NCBI GenBank assembly: GCA_963920525.1
Contig: OY986435.1
Coordinates: 271,218,074 to 271,282,073, forward strand
Reading direction: 5' to 3'
DNA: 64,000 nucleotides
Source of the DNA: Dichetophora obliterata
Taxonomy: Eukaryota; Arthropoda; Insecta; Diptera; Sciomyzidae
In this document: one piece after another, positions 43,335 to 56,570 of the stretch
Layout: every line of letters starts with the position of its first letter
Numbering within the stretch: position 1 is the stretch's first letter
The notes under the pieces: model-generated
Database searches by the model: none
What the model saw: only the letters and a program-made list of their open reading frames with translations
Told to the model about the DNA's origin: nothing
Program-made: the position numbers and the translations under genes

Positions 43335-44572
43335 ACCATACAAACAACAACAATAACAACAGCATAAGCAGCTACTGAAGCAGCTTGTGTATTTCTCACA
43401 CGAATATATGAATTTTTTCTTCTTAAATTTTGCTGTTTTGTGACTTCATTAAAGAAGTGACAAAATCCAAAGCTAAATATTCTTTTTATTTGTACTTTAA
43501 CTGATATTTTGTCATACATTTGTTCTTTGTACGATGAATATTAAAGACTATAGATATACCCCAAAGTGTCAAATGTGCTTGTAAATGTGCTTGAAAAAAT
43601 TTGTTAAAATTACACTCATACAAACCGCGCTGTAAGACGTAATTATACGTCAAACACGATAGGAGATTTTTAAATTTGATCACTTAGAAAATAAATTTAT
43701 GTTATTTCAAACCCTTCGAAAAAAATTTGGTATATCTTTAAATCCTTAGGATCTATTTTTGTCATTGTTTTTACTTAATATAGTGCTACTTTATTACTAT
43801 GCAAATATAAAAAAGCCTTATACAAATAAGGCATTTTTATTAATTTGTTTTCAATATTTATTCGTACACTTCTTCTTACTTCCTTTTAGAAGAAATAGTT
43901 TTGACTCACTTATCAAGGCGTGTGCTCTAATTGTTGCATAACCATGCAGTGCAAATATAAGAAGAAATGTTGGACTCTAATTTTTTTACAGTAAAAATGA
44001 ACAGCATTATATCCTTTTGATTACACGCAGAAAAAATATGGTCATATATGTTTAGTTTCGAGAATTTACCTTACCACTTAATGAATAAGAACTTTTCTTC
44101 AATAACATAAGTTTTCAATATAAGAACGTATTAGTTGTGTCCAACATAATATAATTGTCCTAGCTAAAAAAAATACATCTACTATATGTTCGTGACAAAA
44201 TAGAATTGGTTGCTTCTTCTCAATAAAAATATGTTTCCAACACTGTTGAACTCAAAAAGAACAGAATTGTACAAGATTGATAGGCACTTGCCTCGTCCTG
44301 CCCTTCGTAATTTTGACCGATCACGGATGCTGTAATTCGGCCCCACAACTTCGTTCTTTTTAAAAGTACAAAACATCGTTCGCTTATGTGTTCTGCCTCG
44401 GCAATCAAATATCTGTTTCTCTTACACTTGCACAAAAAATAGGAAAATCTAAGCTGCTTCATTATCTTTTGGCTGTTGTCATTAGTAAATCGTGGCTTTG
44501 TATTTTTTAACTTCGCAGCAGCGTGTTTTAAAGAATTTTAAGTGTTCCAATTTTTTCATAAATAAAAGTTTA
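43335..44572. other. Non-coding stretch
   Basis: AT-rich, with small frames at 43313-43683 and 44182-44462 that show no domain. No element ends recognised. Confidence 0.4.
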
Positions 44573-45399
44573 AATCAGTGTAGGCTTGTGCTTAACAGTT
44601 CCAGAGACGGAACGGACATGGAACGATTCTTTTGAAGAAAGGAACTAGTTCACGGAAACATGTCCGCGGAACTATCTAGTTCCTTTGCTTATTTGAACTG
44701 TATAGACTATTTGGCTTGTCTGCTTGTTGAACTACAGAGGGAATTTGAAGCATGTCCGTGGAACTATTTAGTTCCTTTGTTTATTTGAACTGCAGAACAG
44801 TTCAATTTTTTTTTTATTTCTATATTTTTTCATTAAAAAAAAACATTTCTTTAGTTTATATAAAAAATTAACTTCTATCATTTAGTAAATAATTTCAATT
44901 AGTAAATAAAGTTCATGTTGCAAATTTATAAAGTTGCTGAAAATCATTTGCAGTTGCATCTTATAGTTCATCAGCTTTAAGCATGTTCGCGGATTTATAT
45001 AGTTCACCAGCTTTAAGCATGTTCGCGGAACTATATAGTTCATCAGCTTTAAGCATGTTCGCGGAACTATATAGTTCCAGCAGTTCTCTTTATAAGAATG
45101 AAAGTGACAAAAGCATGCTCAATGTCATTTCGTGATTGTTCTGTTTCATATGTTAAAAGCAAAAATAAACAGCAATGCTGAACAATGCACACAACTGGAA
45201 TGACGATACATCATTTTTAATTTGTAATTTGTAATTGGTAAGTGCGAAAGAGATGTTGCTCAATTACAAAAATGTTATTGCAATCGGAACTGTTTGAACA
45301 TGCTTAAATCGTACAGATGGAATGATTGGAACTATGTCCGAGGCTGAACATAGTTCCATGAACTATGCAGGTCTGGAACGACCCAACTCTAAATCAGTG
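44573..45399. mobile_element. hAT-type MITE with 8-bp TSD
   Basis: Exact AATCAGTG duplications (44573-44580, 45392-45399) flank an 811-bp unit whose ends read TAGGCTTG and, in reverse complement, TAGAGTTGGG, both followed shortly by GTTCCAGA. The interior is full of GGAACTA-TAGTTCC half-palindromes and a 36-bp tandem array. No coding capacity, so mobilised in trans if at all. Confidence 0.8.
44965..45072 (+). repeat. 36-bp tandem repeat, three units
   Basis: Three adjoining units at 44965, 45001 and 45037 of the form AGTTCA-CAGCTTTAAGCATG then TTCGCGGAACTATAT. They differ at only a few positions. Confidence 0.92.
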
Positions 45400-47935
45400 T
45401 AAGCAGACGATTTCAAGAAGCAGGTGTTTCAACAATCATTAATTTTACTCAATTTTATAAATAAATGCTCATTATAAGATGGTTGTTTTTAAGTTTAGTT
45501 TTTAGTGTTTGATTTGAGCAAATGATGCTTAGTTTTTATTTTTCTTAGAATATTATTTCTCTTCATATGCACTGCTCTCCTTACGAACAAAAACAATGAG
45601 AGATTAACATGAAAAATTGAGCCAACAACAACTATATGAAATGAAAATAAGTGTAACACATTTGGAATGACATCTGACAGCAGTGGATGAAGTCCATGTG
45701 AATTAGGTTTTAAGGTGCAGGAAAATTTTAAAAAAGTTTGTAACTATTGCACAGCATCGAGTTAAGGGAACTTTTCACAGCGCAAAAAACTAAAATGCGT
45801 GAGTTCTTAGGCTTTGTTCAGCACGTTTGTGGGTGTGGGTCAATAAACCCCAAATGATATTGTTTCTAACAAATGTCACATACGATAGATACACTGATGG
45901 CACTCAGTTGCGATTTTAATTCATTGATGAAATTGTTGCTAGCAGCAGCCTGCAGTTAATTGCACTAGTATTTTTCATGCGTTCATTATTTACCAATACC
46001 ATTTAAACACAAACTTTGACACCACCAATAAGTAACCTACAGCTTTTAGAAAAGTTAAAAATTTTATTTTCATGGAAACATTTTGCTACAGTTACCAAAT
46101 TGATTAAAACATTCATTTTTTAACTAAAATTCACATTTATATGACACTTCTTTATATGTCACTTCTTATTCCAATTGCTATTAATCGTTCTTCATTTATA
46201 TGGCTTAGAACTAAAAAACTTAGTTCAGGTGAATATTTGTTTTTCTTAAAAAATCGAAAAAATTATAGAAGGTGAAAAGATTCTATTCTGCATGTTTGTT
46301 CAAAAATGTATATTTTTATATAATAAATCTATTGGCACTATGATCAACTCCCGCTATATCGTTCTTGGTAACTAAATTTGGGCTGAAGTGCAAAAAATAA
46401 CGGTTTTGGTATGAAATTCAGAATTCCACACACCAAGAAACTTTTCCCAAAACATAAGCTTCTATTCTGGATTTTGTGTATGTAACAGCTGATGGCAAAC
46501 TGATGATTTTAATATTTCTATCTGTCATCTTTCATACCGTAAAATGGTAAATAAAATGAAAAATAAAAACAAGTGGATTATTAATAAAAAATTAATAATG
46601 AATAAAAAAAATAATGAATAAAAAAGAATAATTTAAAATTCTGTAATTCTTTGTGAATTGCATTTTTTGTTAATAACATTCAAATTAATAAAAAATTGAT
46701 TCATTATTCTGAATAACGAAAATGAATAATTGTAATGAATTTTTAAAAATGAATTTGAATTAAAAATATTATTGATAAATCAATTTTGCATTCATTGAAA
46801 TTATTCTTATTTCGTTATTCACTGATTCACTTTTTTGTGAATAAAATCAAATTCAAAGCATTCTTTTACAGCTCTGTTTAAGGGAAACATATTAATTTTA
46901 TTAATTGAAGCAAGATGTACAGAAATTCATTTACTATGATGATCAAATCGTCTGCACTGTTTCACAAATATAGTTTTTAATTTTCGTAAATGTTTAGTAA
47001 ATGTTTCATAAATATTTTTGTTTCAGTAAATTGGCTAAAAATAATGAAAAAATAGTTGAGGCAAGGAGAGGACAATATATCAAATTTATCTTTTTAATTA
47101 CTTAATTACAAAATTACTTAACAACCTAATCACTTAATAACCCAATTTAACTCCAATGGAAATTTAAGTAGGGTAACGCCAGATCAAAAAGCCTTACAAA
47201 AAAAGACACAGTTTTGATAGTATCGTAAGTATAGACGCAGAATTCTTTTTTATAGAGTTATAGAGAAAAATTCTGTTTTTTTTTTTCATTTATATTTCTA
47301 AACTATATTAAAGTGTTGCACTTTCTAAATAAAAATTATTCAAAAAAAATTTGTTAATGTTGTTGCCTTCTTCAAACTTACTTGATCTAAAAAGCTAACA
47401 ATTAAATTCATGTGACAATTTGTTTTGTTTTATAAAAAGTTTTCATTTGAAACTAAATTTAATTCAAAGTATTGTTTAATATATGGAAATAAATATCGGA
47501 AAAATTCGAATAATATACTTTTTCTGTAGTAAAGAGCATGTACATAAGTATATGCATATTTTAAAAGTAATTAAAAATTAAAATTTTAGTTAACAATATA
47601 TATTTTTTAAATATAGAAAAAATACTATGCATTGCATAAATAATTAGAATTTATTATGGTATTTCAAAAATAAATAGAGTTTTCAAAGCACAACGCATGC
47701 GCAAACCTGCGTACTAGTAATACATACTGGCTAACTTATTTAAAAATCAAACGGCTGGAAGTAGACCAAAAGTAAGACAAAAAAGGGGAAAACTAATTTT
47801 TAATTTATGTTAAAATTAATTCTGATTTTAGTTTTTGAAGCACCCCAAGCTTATTATAACATAATAAAGAACCAACAAAGTTTAATGGAGTTGTTCATTT
47901 TGCATCGCTTTCGGAATTGGAATACTTTTATAAAA
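45400..47935. other. AT-rich non-coding stretch
   Basis: 2.5 kb without a supportable gene. 46540-46870 is a GAATAA/TTATTC-rich block that resembles 1290-1570 in reverse complement. 47710-47745 has a few GC-richer bases but no feature. Confidence 0.4.
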
Positions 47936-49175
47936 CATTTCAATTAATTGAAATGTAAAAGCAAAGGAAAAATCTTTAAAAATGTCATTGATTTTGTAAT
48001 TTCTAAATTTTCAAAGGAAAAGGAAAAAATTTATCGCAAAAAACTTCAAAACTTATTTTATAATAATTCATGTTTAAGTAAACAATATTATGAAAACCTT
48101 AAAACCAGTTGAGTTGTTTTAGTTTTCATATATGTATTCCTTTTTTACTATTTAATAAATAATTCGAGCTTACAATTTGTTAATAAGCCTACATCTTGCC
48201 TTAAAAAAAACAATAATAACATATTTTTTGTTATTAAAAAAGGGCCGGATCGAAAAATAATTAAAATTAAATTAAAGAAAAAAACCAAATTGTTATGAAC
48301 ATATTTTACCCAGAGAATCGGATTACGTTCTAATATTTTTCTTAACATCATATAACGTATTAACGGAAAGTTTTTAAAATCTATTTAAAACAATTAAAGA
48401 AGAATTTTATAAAAAATTAGTTTGACATAATTTTAGTTAATTAATTTGTAATCAATAATTCCATCTAAAAGTTTGTTTATAAGCCTAGATTTTGCTTAAA
48501 AAAAACAAAATGTATAGTCTTTTCTATGAACAATAAAATTTAAAGGTATGAGTGGATTTAATCCTGTGCAGCAGATTTTTGAAGAATTTAATTTTCACGT
48601 CATTTTAAGGATTAATCAGTTTTCTAAAATGTTGTCCTTTGGAGCATTTGAATCCGATCAGAAACAAAAAAGATATGGCGATTTATCTAAGCCAACTTTG
48701 CTTCAGATAGATAAATATATACTTTTTTAACAAATTAGTAGAATACAATTTAGTTCCAAAGAAATACAAACAAGAAAACAAAATTGATGGCATTTTCTTT
48801 AAAAAATACAATTTAAAGTTATGAGTGGATTTAACTCCGTGCAGCAGATTAGAGTTTTTGTTTTAAATCTGTTTAAAATAGGTAATAAATAATTGAATTA
48901 ATTTTTGATTAATTCAATTTTAATGTCATTTGAAAGATTAATCAATTTTCTAAAATTATGTCCTTAAGAGCATTTCAATCCGTTTAAAAATAAAAAAGAT
49001 ACAGCGATTTATCTAAAACGCCTTTGCTTCAGTTAGACAAAATCGCAAAAAAATGATTTAGAATAAATCGCATGATTTATATCTACTGATCAACGAAATG
49101 CTTCCAAAACTTGAACAAAATCTTAGCGTAACAAAAAAAGTCTAATGCAGCAACAACGTTCGTTGTTTTTGCTAG
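47936..49175 (-). mobile_element. Fold-back element copy C, partial
   Basis: Matches the reverse complement of the left arm and core of copy A: 47936-48240 corresponds to the core near 40380-40660, and 48490-49175 to the left arm with GGTATGAGTGGATTTAA, GCAGCAGATT and the GCGATTTATCTAA block repeated. It breaks off at GCAGCAACAAC, about 350 bp short of the element end. Both termini are lost. Confidence 0.7.
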
Positions 49176-50381
49176 TCAGAATACATTCTGATTTACCCAG
49201 CTATAACCGCGTGGAGGTTTTCAGATATCCTTTTTTTATTTTTTTTTATAGTTTTTGATTTTTTGGTTTCTTATTTTTTACTTTCCTTTTTATGTTTTTT
49301 TTTTTTTTTGTGAATTTTTTATTAGTATAAATATTTTTCATTTTTTAATCTTATAATAATTTTTATTTGCTTTAACCCTAATTTTTTATATTTTTTATTA
49401 TCTCACTGTTTTATTATTAACTAAACTGTTATATTATTAAGATCAAAATCTTTAATTATTCATGAAAAAATAGGCAAACACCCAGTTTTCCGCAAATTTT
49501 TTCTTACCATTTTTCAAGGGTAGATTAACCCCTATAAAAATAGTTTCTTATGATGCAGTATAAAAATTACCAACCTGCAAACATTCAGTAACTTTTTCTA
49601 AATGTGTATTCGCCCAACGAAAAATATAAAGAATACGAAGCGTGCTGTTAACGTCTACATTGCGAAAGCCAAAAACAATGCATAACATTCGCGATCGATG
49701 GTGCCAAAGAACAAAAACAACAACATGCAATCGCAGAAAAGCTATTGATGTTTCGAAAGAACAAACACAATAACATTAAGAAGAGAAGCTGAAATTGCAA
49801 ACTGAATTCATCGAATTACAACAATCATGAAAATATTGAAGTTGTTGTAAAAGAGTGGAAAGAGTTAGGCACTGGGCATCGCTGTTGTGGAGTGTAAAGA
49901 CAGATCTCAGAATTGGCGTTATTCATATGAAACAAAGCGAAAAAAAAATTGTTTTTATATCTATTACGTTACATTCTCTTGAAAATTAAAGAGCGCGATT
50001 TGCAAAAAAAAAAATATTGAAATGGTGTTAAAAACAGTTTTTGAAAAGACAGAAAAAATTTTCTTCATATCAGATTTCCCTTCGTTTGAGCTAAAATCAC
50101 GCTTTATCGTATTTTTTCAAAAATTGTAAAGTTTGTGTGTGAAAATTTTCGAATTGATTGGTAGCAGTTTGTTTGAATTATGATGCATGCCGATTATAAA
50201 AATTAAGCTTTGAGAAAAACACGTTCAAGGTTTTGGGCTTGATACAAGCCTGCTGCAGCTTCCAAACTTTCAAAGCTTTCAACTTTCATACGGCTTCGTA
50301 TTTCGCTTTAAAATTTTCTGATGTAATTTATCGATGTTTCAAAATTTCGATATTCAAAAAAATTTTCATATATTGCTAGTC
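49176..50381. other. Non-coding stretch
   Basis: T-rich tracts at 49225-49400 and AT-rich DNA after. A 60-residue frame at 49548-49730 has no domain. Nothing further. Confidence 0.4.
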
Positions 50382-50721
50382 TTACACGAGGGTTACACGA
50401 GACAGTACTGTTCAGACAGTGAAAAATACGTATTACTTGTCAAACTTGGGTAAGACAGTGGACAAAACAGTAGACAAAAAGTAAAAAAATTTATATTTAA
50501 TGAAGAAAATTTTTGTTAAAAGAACGAGCACGCCAAAGTATTGCAAATTTCCAATTAATTCTATTAAATTTTATCGTCCTCTGTCATTTGATATGCTTAA
50601 CATCAATCAATTGTCCTAGCTACTTTCCCTCCAACTGTCTACAAAAAAGTTAAGACAGTAGAGCAGAAAAAAATGCGTTGCAACTGTCTTAACAGTACTG
50701 CCTCGTGTAATCCCCGTGTTA
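50382..50721. mobile_element. MITE-like inverted repeat
   Basis: The left end TTACACGAGGGTTACACGAG and the right end in reverse complement TAACACGGGGATTACACGAG pair on through CAGTACTGTT and GACAGT. Length is 340 bp; internal AAGACAGT motifs repeat. The flanks GCTAGTC and GCCAGCC are similar but not identical. Confidence 0.65.
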
Positions 50722-53700
50722 GCCAGCCTGTCGGAGGGATTTATGTACTACGTGCACAATTGTTGTCAAAGCAATCTAAATCGGACGGTTAGTCTTGGAG
50801 TAATTGTGTTTGGTTTTGAAGTTGTGAACAAACTGTCACGCCTTTTTTTGAAAGTACATAAAATATATAATTTATGTGTTTAAAATTTCAAGTCAAGTCT
50901 TCTATGTTTCTTCAATTTAAGATTTTATGCTTTTATAAGTGGCAAAATATCGCGTGGAAGGTTTTACGTCCCATTATTCAAAGCTACTCGTATTTTTGGA
51001 AGAAATTAATTTTTAAAACAGTTACTCTTGATTCAAATTTCAAAACATTGGCTGAGTTTCTAAATGCATTAAAACAATGCTACAGAATATCAACAGAGAT
51101 TGGCAGTTTACGCATTCAAACTTAGCACCAATCCAAAATAAACCACACTGATGCATTGCATAAATGCATTAGCTTTGATATGTGTCAAGTTATAAAGTTT
51201 TATAACCTTTCGATGTTGAGCAACACCTTTGAAATTTTTTTGCAACACTGCCACAAAAAACACTGATGCAACATATTCTCAAATTTGCATTCAATCGGAC
51301 GTTTAGATTCAAACAGTTAGGTTTACAGACCCAGCAAACCAAAGTAAGCTCTGCTTTTTCAGCTTTTTCAAAATATTTTATATGAGGAATAAAAATGAGA
51401 AAATATTTCTCAAAATTCTCAAAAATAGATCTTTTAAAATTGACATGTTTTATTACAATGAATTATTTAGCAAACTTAAAAGACCGCTCTGAGGGAACCG
51501 TTTTGAATCAATGGAGGCGTTAAAGACGTATCGAAAAACTTCTGTCTGTGTTTCTACGAAATAGAATGCAAAAGGACAGATCACTGAACAGTATGGCATG
51601 AAATTTGATACAAATGTCAAGCAGAGTGCTACTAGCTAAAAAAGTTTTAAGTCGTATCTATAGAACACGCTCAGTTTAAGGTACCTGTTCCGTCATCTTA
51701 ACACCGTTGTATATTGCAACAGAGCTTTGCGAATTCTTACTAACAGCTAAAATACTTTACAGTTAATTTCTGCTTTTGTAAGCCTGCTTATGGCTCCAAA
51801 ACTCAAACATCGCCAATGTTTCAAGCGAAAACATCATGGCAATAAAATGCCATAAGGATTTTAGCGTGAACCATTTAACTAAACCAAAAATGAAAATGAC
51901 GAACGCGCAAAATGAATGCGCTGTATGCAAATGTTGAGTAAACGTTGTTGTTTCAGAAGATTTCGTATTTTTTTTTTTGTTTGCATTTATATTTTAAATG
52001 ATTGGTTTTTGGCCCATTTCTTTTTTGGTATTTGGCAAAGTTTTTGTTTACTATTTTCTTGTAGTTTTATTGCTGAAAGCTATACCAGCTGCTGCTACAA
52101 CTTATTGCTTTTTCTTCTTCTTGTTCTTTTTTTTTTTTTTTTTTTTTTTTTGTTTGTTGCCAGTCACTACGCCAACACTTTTTGCATTAATAGCAAGCTT
52201 AACTTCCGCCATAGATGCCGCTTTAATGTTTCGCCATTTTTAATTTCCTTGCCATTTCCTAAATGCATTTAATGCGTGGCTTTAACGTCAAAAAAGAGAA
52301 TATTCGTTTTTATTTTTGCCTTTGCATTTTTCAGTTTAAATTGGAAGCTATTCATGCTTAGCGCTTGCAAAACGCAAAACATTTTAAATTTTTATGTTTG
52401 CAAGAGTGTATTGCTGAAATATTTTTTTTTTGTCTTCAAAAATAACTTTATTAGAAAGAAGATGCAATCCGCATCTTGGCAAAACGCAAAGGCATTACCT
52501 TAACTTATATTGATCTGGTATTCAAATTTTATTGATAAAGTGTGTGTGTGTGTGTGTTTGTTTATGTAGCTCTTGATGGAAAAGTGTTAAAATGTAAAAG
52601 TGTGTTTTATTTTCATACAAAAACGAACGTAAAGTGATTGCAATGACTGAATGCACTCAAGGCAAGTTGTTAAAACAGTTAATTATTTTGCATTATCTCT
52701 TTTTCTCTTCTTTTTATATTTTATAGTTTTTATAATTTTAAAAGAACAGAGCATATTTTTATTAGCGCTTCTATCAGCGTACAACAAGCCATTAACAAGC
52801 ATCAGGAATACTCACAAGTAATGCTCGTACCATCGAGTGCATCGAGGTGGAGTACTCTTGAGCTTATTTTGTAAAGATTAGATGTGTCTTTTTTATATGG
52901 AAAATTTCAAAACTTTTAAGAACATATTCATATTTTTATATCTTTATATCTCAAGTATGTAGATATAAAACTTGGAGCTGATCGGATAAGCTTTGATAAA
53001 ACACTAAACCGACACATAAATCAAAATGTAATTTTTATTTAAAGAATTTTTTCTTTTTAAAAAAACTAATCACTTTTTTTCAATCGCAAGTTTTAATTTT
53101 CCTTTAAAACAAGCTATCAGATCAATTAATTCCACAAAAAATACCGAGGCTGACAATTTCGGCAGCCTCGCTCTCAGTTGTGAGCCTTTATGATTTTTTT
53201 GTAGCATGTTTGTGTCTTTTTTTTCTTTCGCAAAACACTTAACTTGACATTTATGCCTTATGAGCAATAAAAATTTTAAATTAAATAAAATTATTTTACA
53301 ACGAACTTAACTCGTAATTTATTTATTTGGAAATAAAATATCAATTAATCAATAAAACTCAATTTGGATTCTTTCGTTCAATTAAAAACAACTTTTACTT
53401 TTCTCAATAGATTTTATTCAACAAAATCTTTTTTTTATGACAAAAGATCAAAGAACGTGCATGCGCCTTATAAAAGCAAGGTTTGGTCTTTGACCTGAAA
53501 GGAAAGTGATAGATTATTTAGAGGAATTGATTGGAAACCATACGTGAGTTATTGATTAGGCGAAACGAACGTGAAAGACAATTTGAACTACTTCTAACAG
53601 AGGCTAGTGTTGTGCTTTAACCTCGGAAAGCATTTTCTGCCCTAAGTTGTTCCTGTCCTTTTAATTCCACATTTTCCACAATTTAGTTGTGGATTTTTTT

Positions 53701-53755
53701 TTAGTTTTCCGTAATTCTTAAATGAAGGAAAGAACAAAGAAAGTGAAAAGAACAT
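50722..53755. other. AT-rich non-coding stretch
   Basis: 3 kb without a supported gene. It includes a T-tract at about 52128-52151 and a (GT)n run at about 52540-52558. The 118-residue frame at 51916-52272 is a Phe/Leu run over the T-tract and not credible as a gene. Confidence 0.4.
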
Positions 53756-53761
53756 AGCATG

Positions 53762-53825
53762 AGCCCGGATTCGAACCAGGGTTGATAGTCTAGCCCACTC
53801 TCCACTAGACTACAAAGGTCGAATC
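53762..53825 (-). ncRNA. tRNA-like relic or SINE head
   Basis: On the minus strand it contains TAGTCTAGTGG, which fits an RNA polymerase III A box, and 20-odd bases later GGTTCGAATCC, a perfect B box. The T arm CCTGG-TTCGAAT-CCGGG folds. The anticodon arm is missing and the outer stem (ACCTTTG with CTCATGC) does not pair, so it is not a working tRNA. A tRNA pseudogene or the start of a tRNA-derived SINE are both possible. Confidence 0.55.
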
Positions 53826-54699
53826 TTATTTAAAGTACGGGCTTTAAGCAAAAATATCAAAATTTACAAAATAATTTTGTTAACATAATTTGCAAATAGT
53901 TTTTTTTTGTGCAAATTTTTCTGAAAAACACGACAAATCCTCGAAAATTTATTTGATTCCACCGAAACTAACTGCTTAGTCAAAAAACAATTTAAACATT
54001 GATAATAATTGATATATTCTTTGCTTGATTATTGTTGTTGGTTCTGGAGATATATGCAGTTAAAAAAAACCAATTTCTTTTTTTTTTTTTGTAAAAAAAC
54101 TATACTAGCAAAATCTCAAAAACGGTTTGACATAAAAAAAATTATGAAATGTATAATGGCATTCATTGAACAGACGACTTTTAAAAATTTGTAAAGCAGT
54201 GTTTTTAGTTATGTGTCGAATGAAACTCACATTGTTAGGAATTGCATTTAATTTATGTTATCATTTATGTTTTTAGTTATTAACGGACCGGTTTCCTTCG
54301 TCCTCGTTACATTAAAAATATTTTATTTGAGTACCTGCCGCAAGAGCCACAAATTTGTGTACATGCTTCTTGGTACATTTTTATACTTGTTTTATTTTTA
54401 CAAAAAAATACAGATTTAACTTATATGCCAATGACGGTGTTTTTTCTTTGACATCTCGATCGGACTGTCTCTAAAATTTAAAGTCTAAACACTTTATGCG
54501 TTCATTATTTAAAACAGTAAATTGCGTAATAACTTATTAGGTACAAATGAGTAAACATTACATATATTCAGAGTTGAGCATAACTAATACAAAGAGATAA
54601 CAACAAAAATTGAAGCATAAGTTTTGGCACTTTATTTTAATTTTAGTGAAAGTGAGTAAATATGAATAGTAACTAAATGGGTTATTGAGTACTTTTAAC
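53826..54699. other. Non-coding stretch
   Basis: AT-rich, no domain-bearing frame and no matched ends. Confidence 0.4.
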
Positions 54700-54772
54700 A
54701 ATTGCTTACAAATCAAATTAACTCTTTGTATGGCCATGTAACAGAACTGTAACAAACCGAATAAGTTTCTAG

Positions 54773-56227
54773 CAGGGAAGTCAATCCCGGGATCCCGGAT
54801 AATTTAAGCCTCTTTAAATCCAGGGATTGTCTCTCAGTATCCAGGAATTTTTAAATAAAAAAATGTATATTACAAATGCTCATGTTAATGCAAACATTTC
54901 ATTTTAAGTTGATATGAATGAAGAAGTAGAAAAACCTTTTATTGAGGCTGAAAAGATTTTTAAGACGATGAGTGTGAATCACTGGTGCAAAGACTTTGCA
55001 AGTTTTAGAAGAATTGCAATATCTGGAAGTAAGCTATGTATTTCAAAATTGTCAGATATTCCGACTTAGGAAATAATTTATTTCTTGTGGTGAAGGCAAT
55101 CGTGATCGAAACATACAAATAACTTACGAGTATCGTACAACTATATCTACAACTAGCATAGAATCAGAACGGTGCTTTTCATCAGCGGGTTATATTTGTA
55201 ATAATATCCGAACAAAACTCTCCAATAAAAAATAAAACACGTTGATCAGATTAATGATTACTTTAAAAATAAATTAAACAAAAAATTTAATTTTCAGAAG
55301 TCTTTTCCAAAATTAATCTGAAACAACATTGCTTTGTTTTTTGTACGGTTAATTTTTTTCTTATAAAATAGGCCGAAAAAATTTTTTTTGCTTTTCTTCG
55401 GCACACAACCGAAAAACCAACTGACTTTTATGCCAAATATCTATCTAAATTCATTTTTATCATGTTGGTTCTTTTTTTTTTTATAGAACCAAACAATTTG
55501 ATTTAAACAAAAGTTTTGCAAAATAAATACATATAAAAATTACTTTCTGGTGTATCCAATTTGCTAGTCATTAATATAATTTAAGTTTTCTGAGTGTTTA
55601 TTAACAATAGAGTATTCACAATTGTGTGGTATAGTTTTATTGTGTTTTTTTTTTGCGATAGTTGAAAATCACAATTATGGGCACCCACTTTAGCTTTTTG
55701 TTCCTACGCAAATAAATTAACTATCCAATTTGATATATTTTATTAATATATGACATAAAAAAGTTTAAGTTTCTTTTTGAGCTTCTTACATTTTTGCAAT
55801 TAGAAAATAACTGGCAACCGATCAGTTGTTTATGGAACCTTAAAAACCACGTTCGTTAAACATATCATTGGGCTACTTAAAATGACCACACTTTTGGTTT
55901 TTAGAAATTTTATGTAAAACAACAAAAAATATAAAAACCGCTCGGTAAAGTATGGTATCAATACCAGGGGATTTTTTAACTACACTGAAGACAACACAAT
56001 TGTGAATACTCTTAATGTGTTTTGTTTTGTTTTTGTTACTTTATAAATAAATTAATTAACATTTTTTTAGTTTCAAGTAATACATAACAAAAAATTGTTT
56101 TAAAAACGTTTTAAATTATTTACTTCTTAAAATTTTCAATCCCGAACTAATCCCGGGATTCCGGGATTGAGATATTCAATCCCGATAATCCCGGGATCGA
56201 AAAAAGCTTCCGGGATTGTATTCCCTT
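54773..56227 (+). mobile_element. hAT element, 1455 bp
   Basis: 8-bp flanks GTTTCTAG (54765-54772) and GTTCCTAG (56228-56235). The ends are CAGGGAAGTCAATCCCGGGA on the left and AAGGGAATACAATCCCGGAA in reverse complement on the right, with several CCCGGGAT repeats inside each. It contains a hAT transposase C-terminal fragment (55080-55235) and is a sibling of the outer nest element at 7565-18709. The undisturbed site is visible at about 5385-5405. Confidence 0.85.
55020..55235 (+). pseudogene. hAT transposase C-terminal fragment
   Basis: From 55080 the frame reads FISCGEGNRDRNI, then STTSIESERCFSSAGY and IRTKLSNKK before a TAA at 55233. The ESERCFSSAGY block is the conserved part of the hAT dimerisation domain (often SAESERVFSTAG or similar). 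The DDE catalytic region and zinc finger are absent, so this is an internal-deletion derivative. A frameshift near 55070 separates it from the upstream part. Confidence 0.78.
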
Positions 56228-56570
56228 GTTCCTAGTTAAACACTTCATGGTCCATTTACACCAAATAAATAAGTTTAGTATAACAGTCACAAATTGAAGA
56301 ATATGATTCAAAGGCAGAATGGGAAAAATAGCTGGAGTTTTTTTTCTTATCATATAAAGTGCATATTCTGAAAGTGTTCCAAAATTGAAAATTGATTGAA
56401 TTAGCTAAAATTGTTCTCAATTTACAAAAAAACTGAAAATTTTTAGCCCAAAGCGAGTTCAGAAATTCTGTTGCGTTAGTCGTTTTTTTTTTTTTTAAAT
56501 AAAATCAGAATAAATTGATAAATATATTTTCATATGTTTTTTATATTAAAATCACTATCTTTATCAATTT

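Larger units (their letters stand above)
54700..56570 (-). repeat. Dispersed repeat family, copy 3, split by a hAT element
   Basis: The longest of the three copies. 56228-56570 matches 5307-5400 and 170-497 in reverse complement, and 54700-54772 continues the match to 5400-5450 on the other side of the hAT insertion. Confidence 0.7.

Noticed and set aside
42268..43341. 7-bp target duplication for fold-back copy B
   Set aside because: TATTTGC and ACCATAC do not match; a TACAAAC slightly further right is probably coincidence.
51916..52272. 118-residue open frame
   Set aside because: It is a Phe/Leu translation of a T-tract and T-rich DNA with no domain and no support from context.
53762..53825. 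Functional tRNA gene
   Set aside because: Acceptor stem does not pair and there is no anticodon arm.
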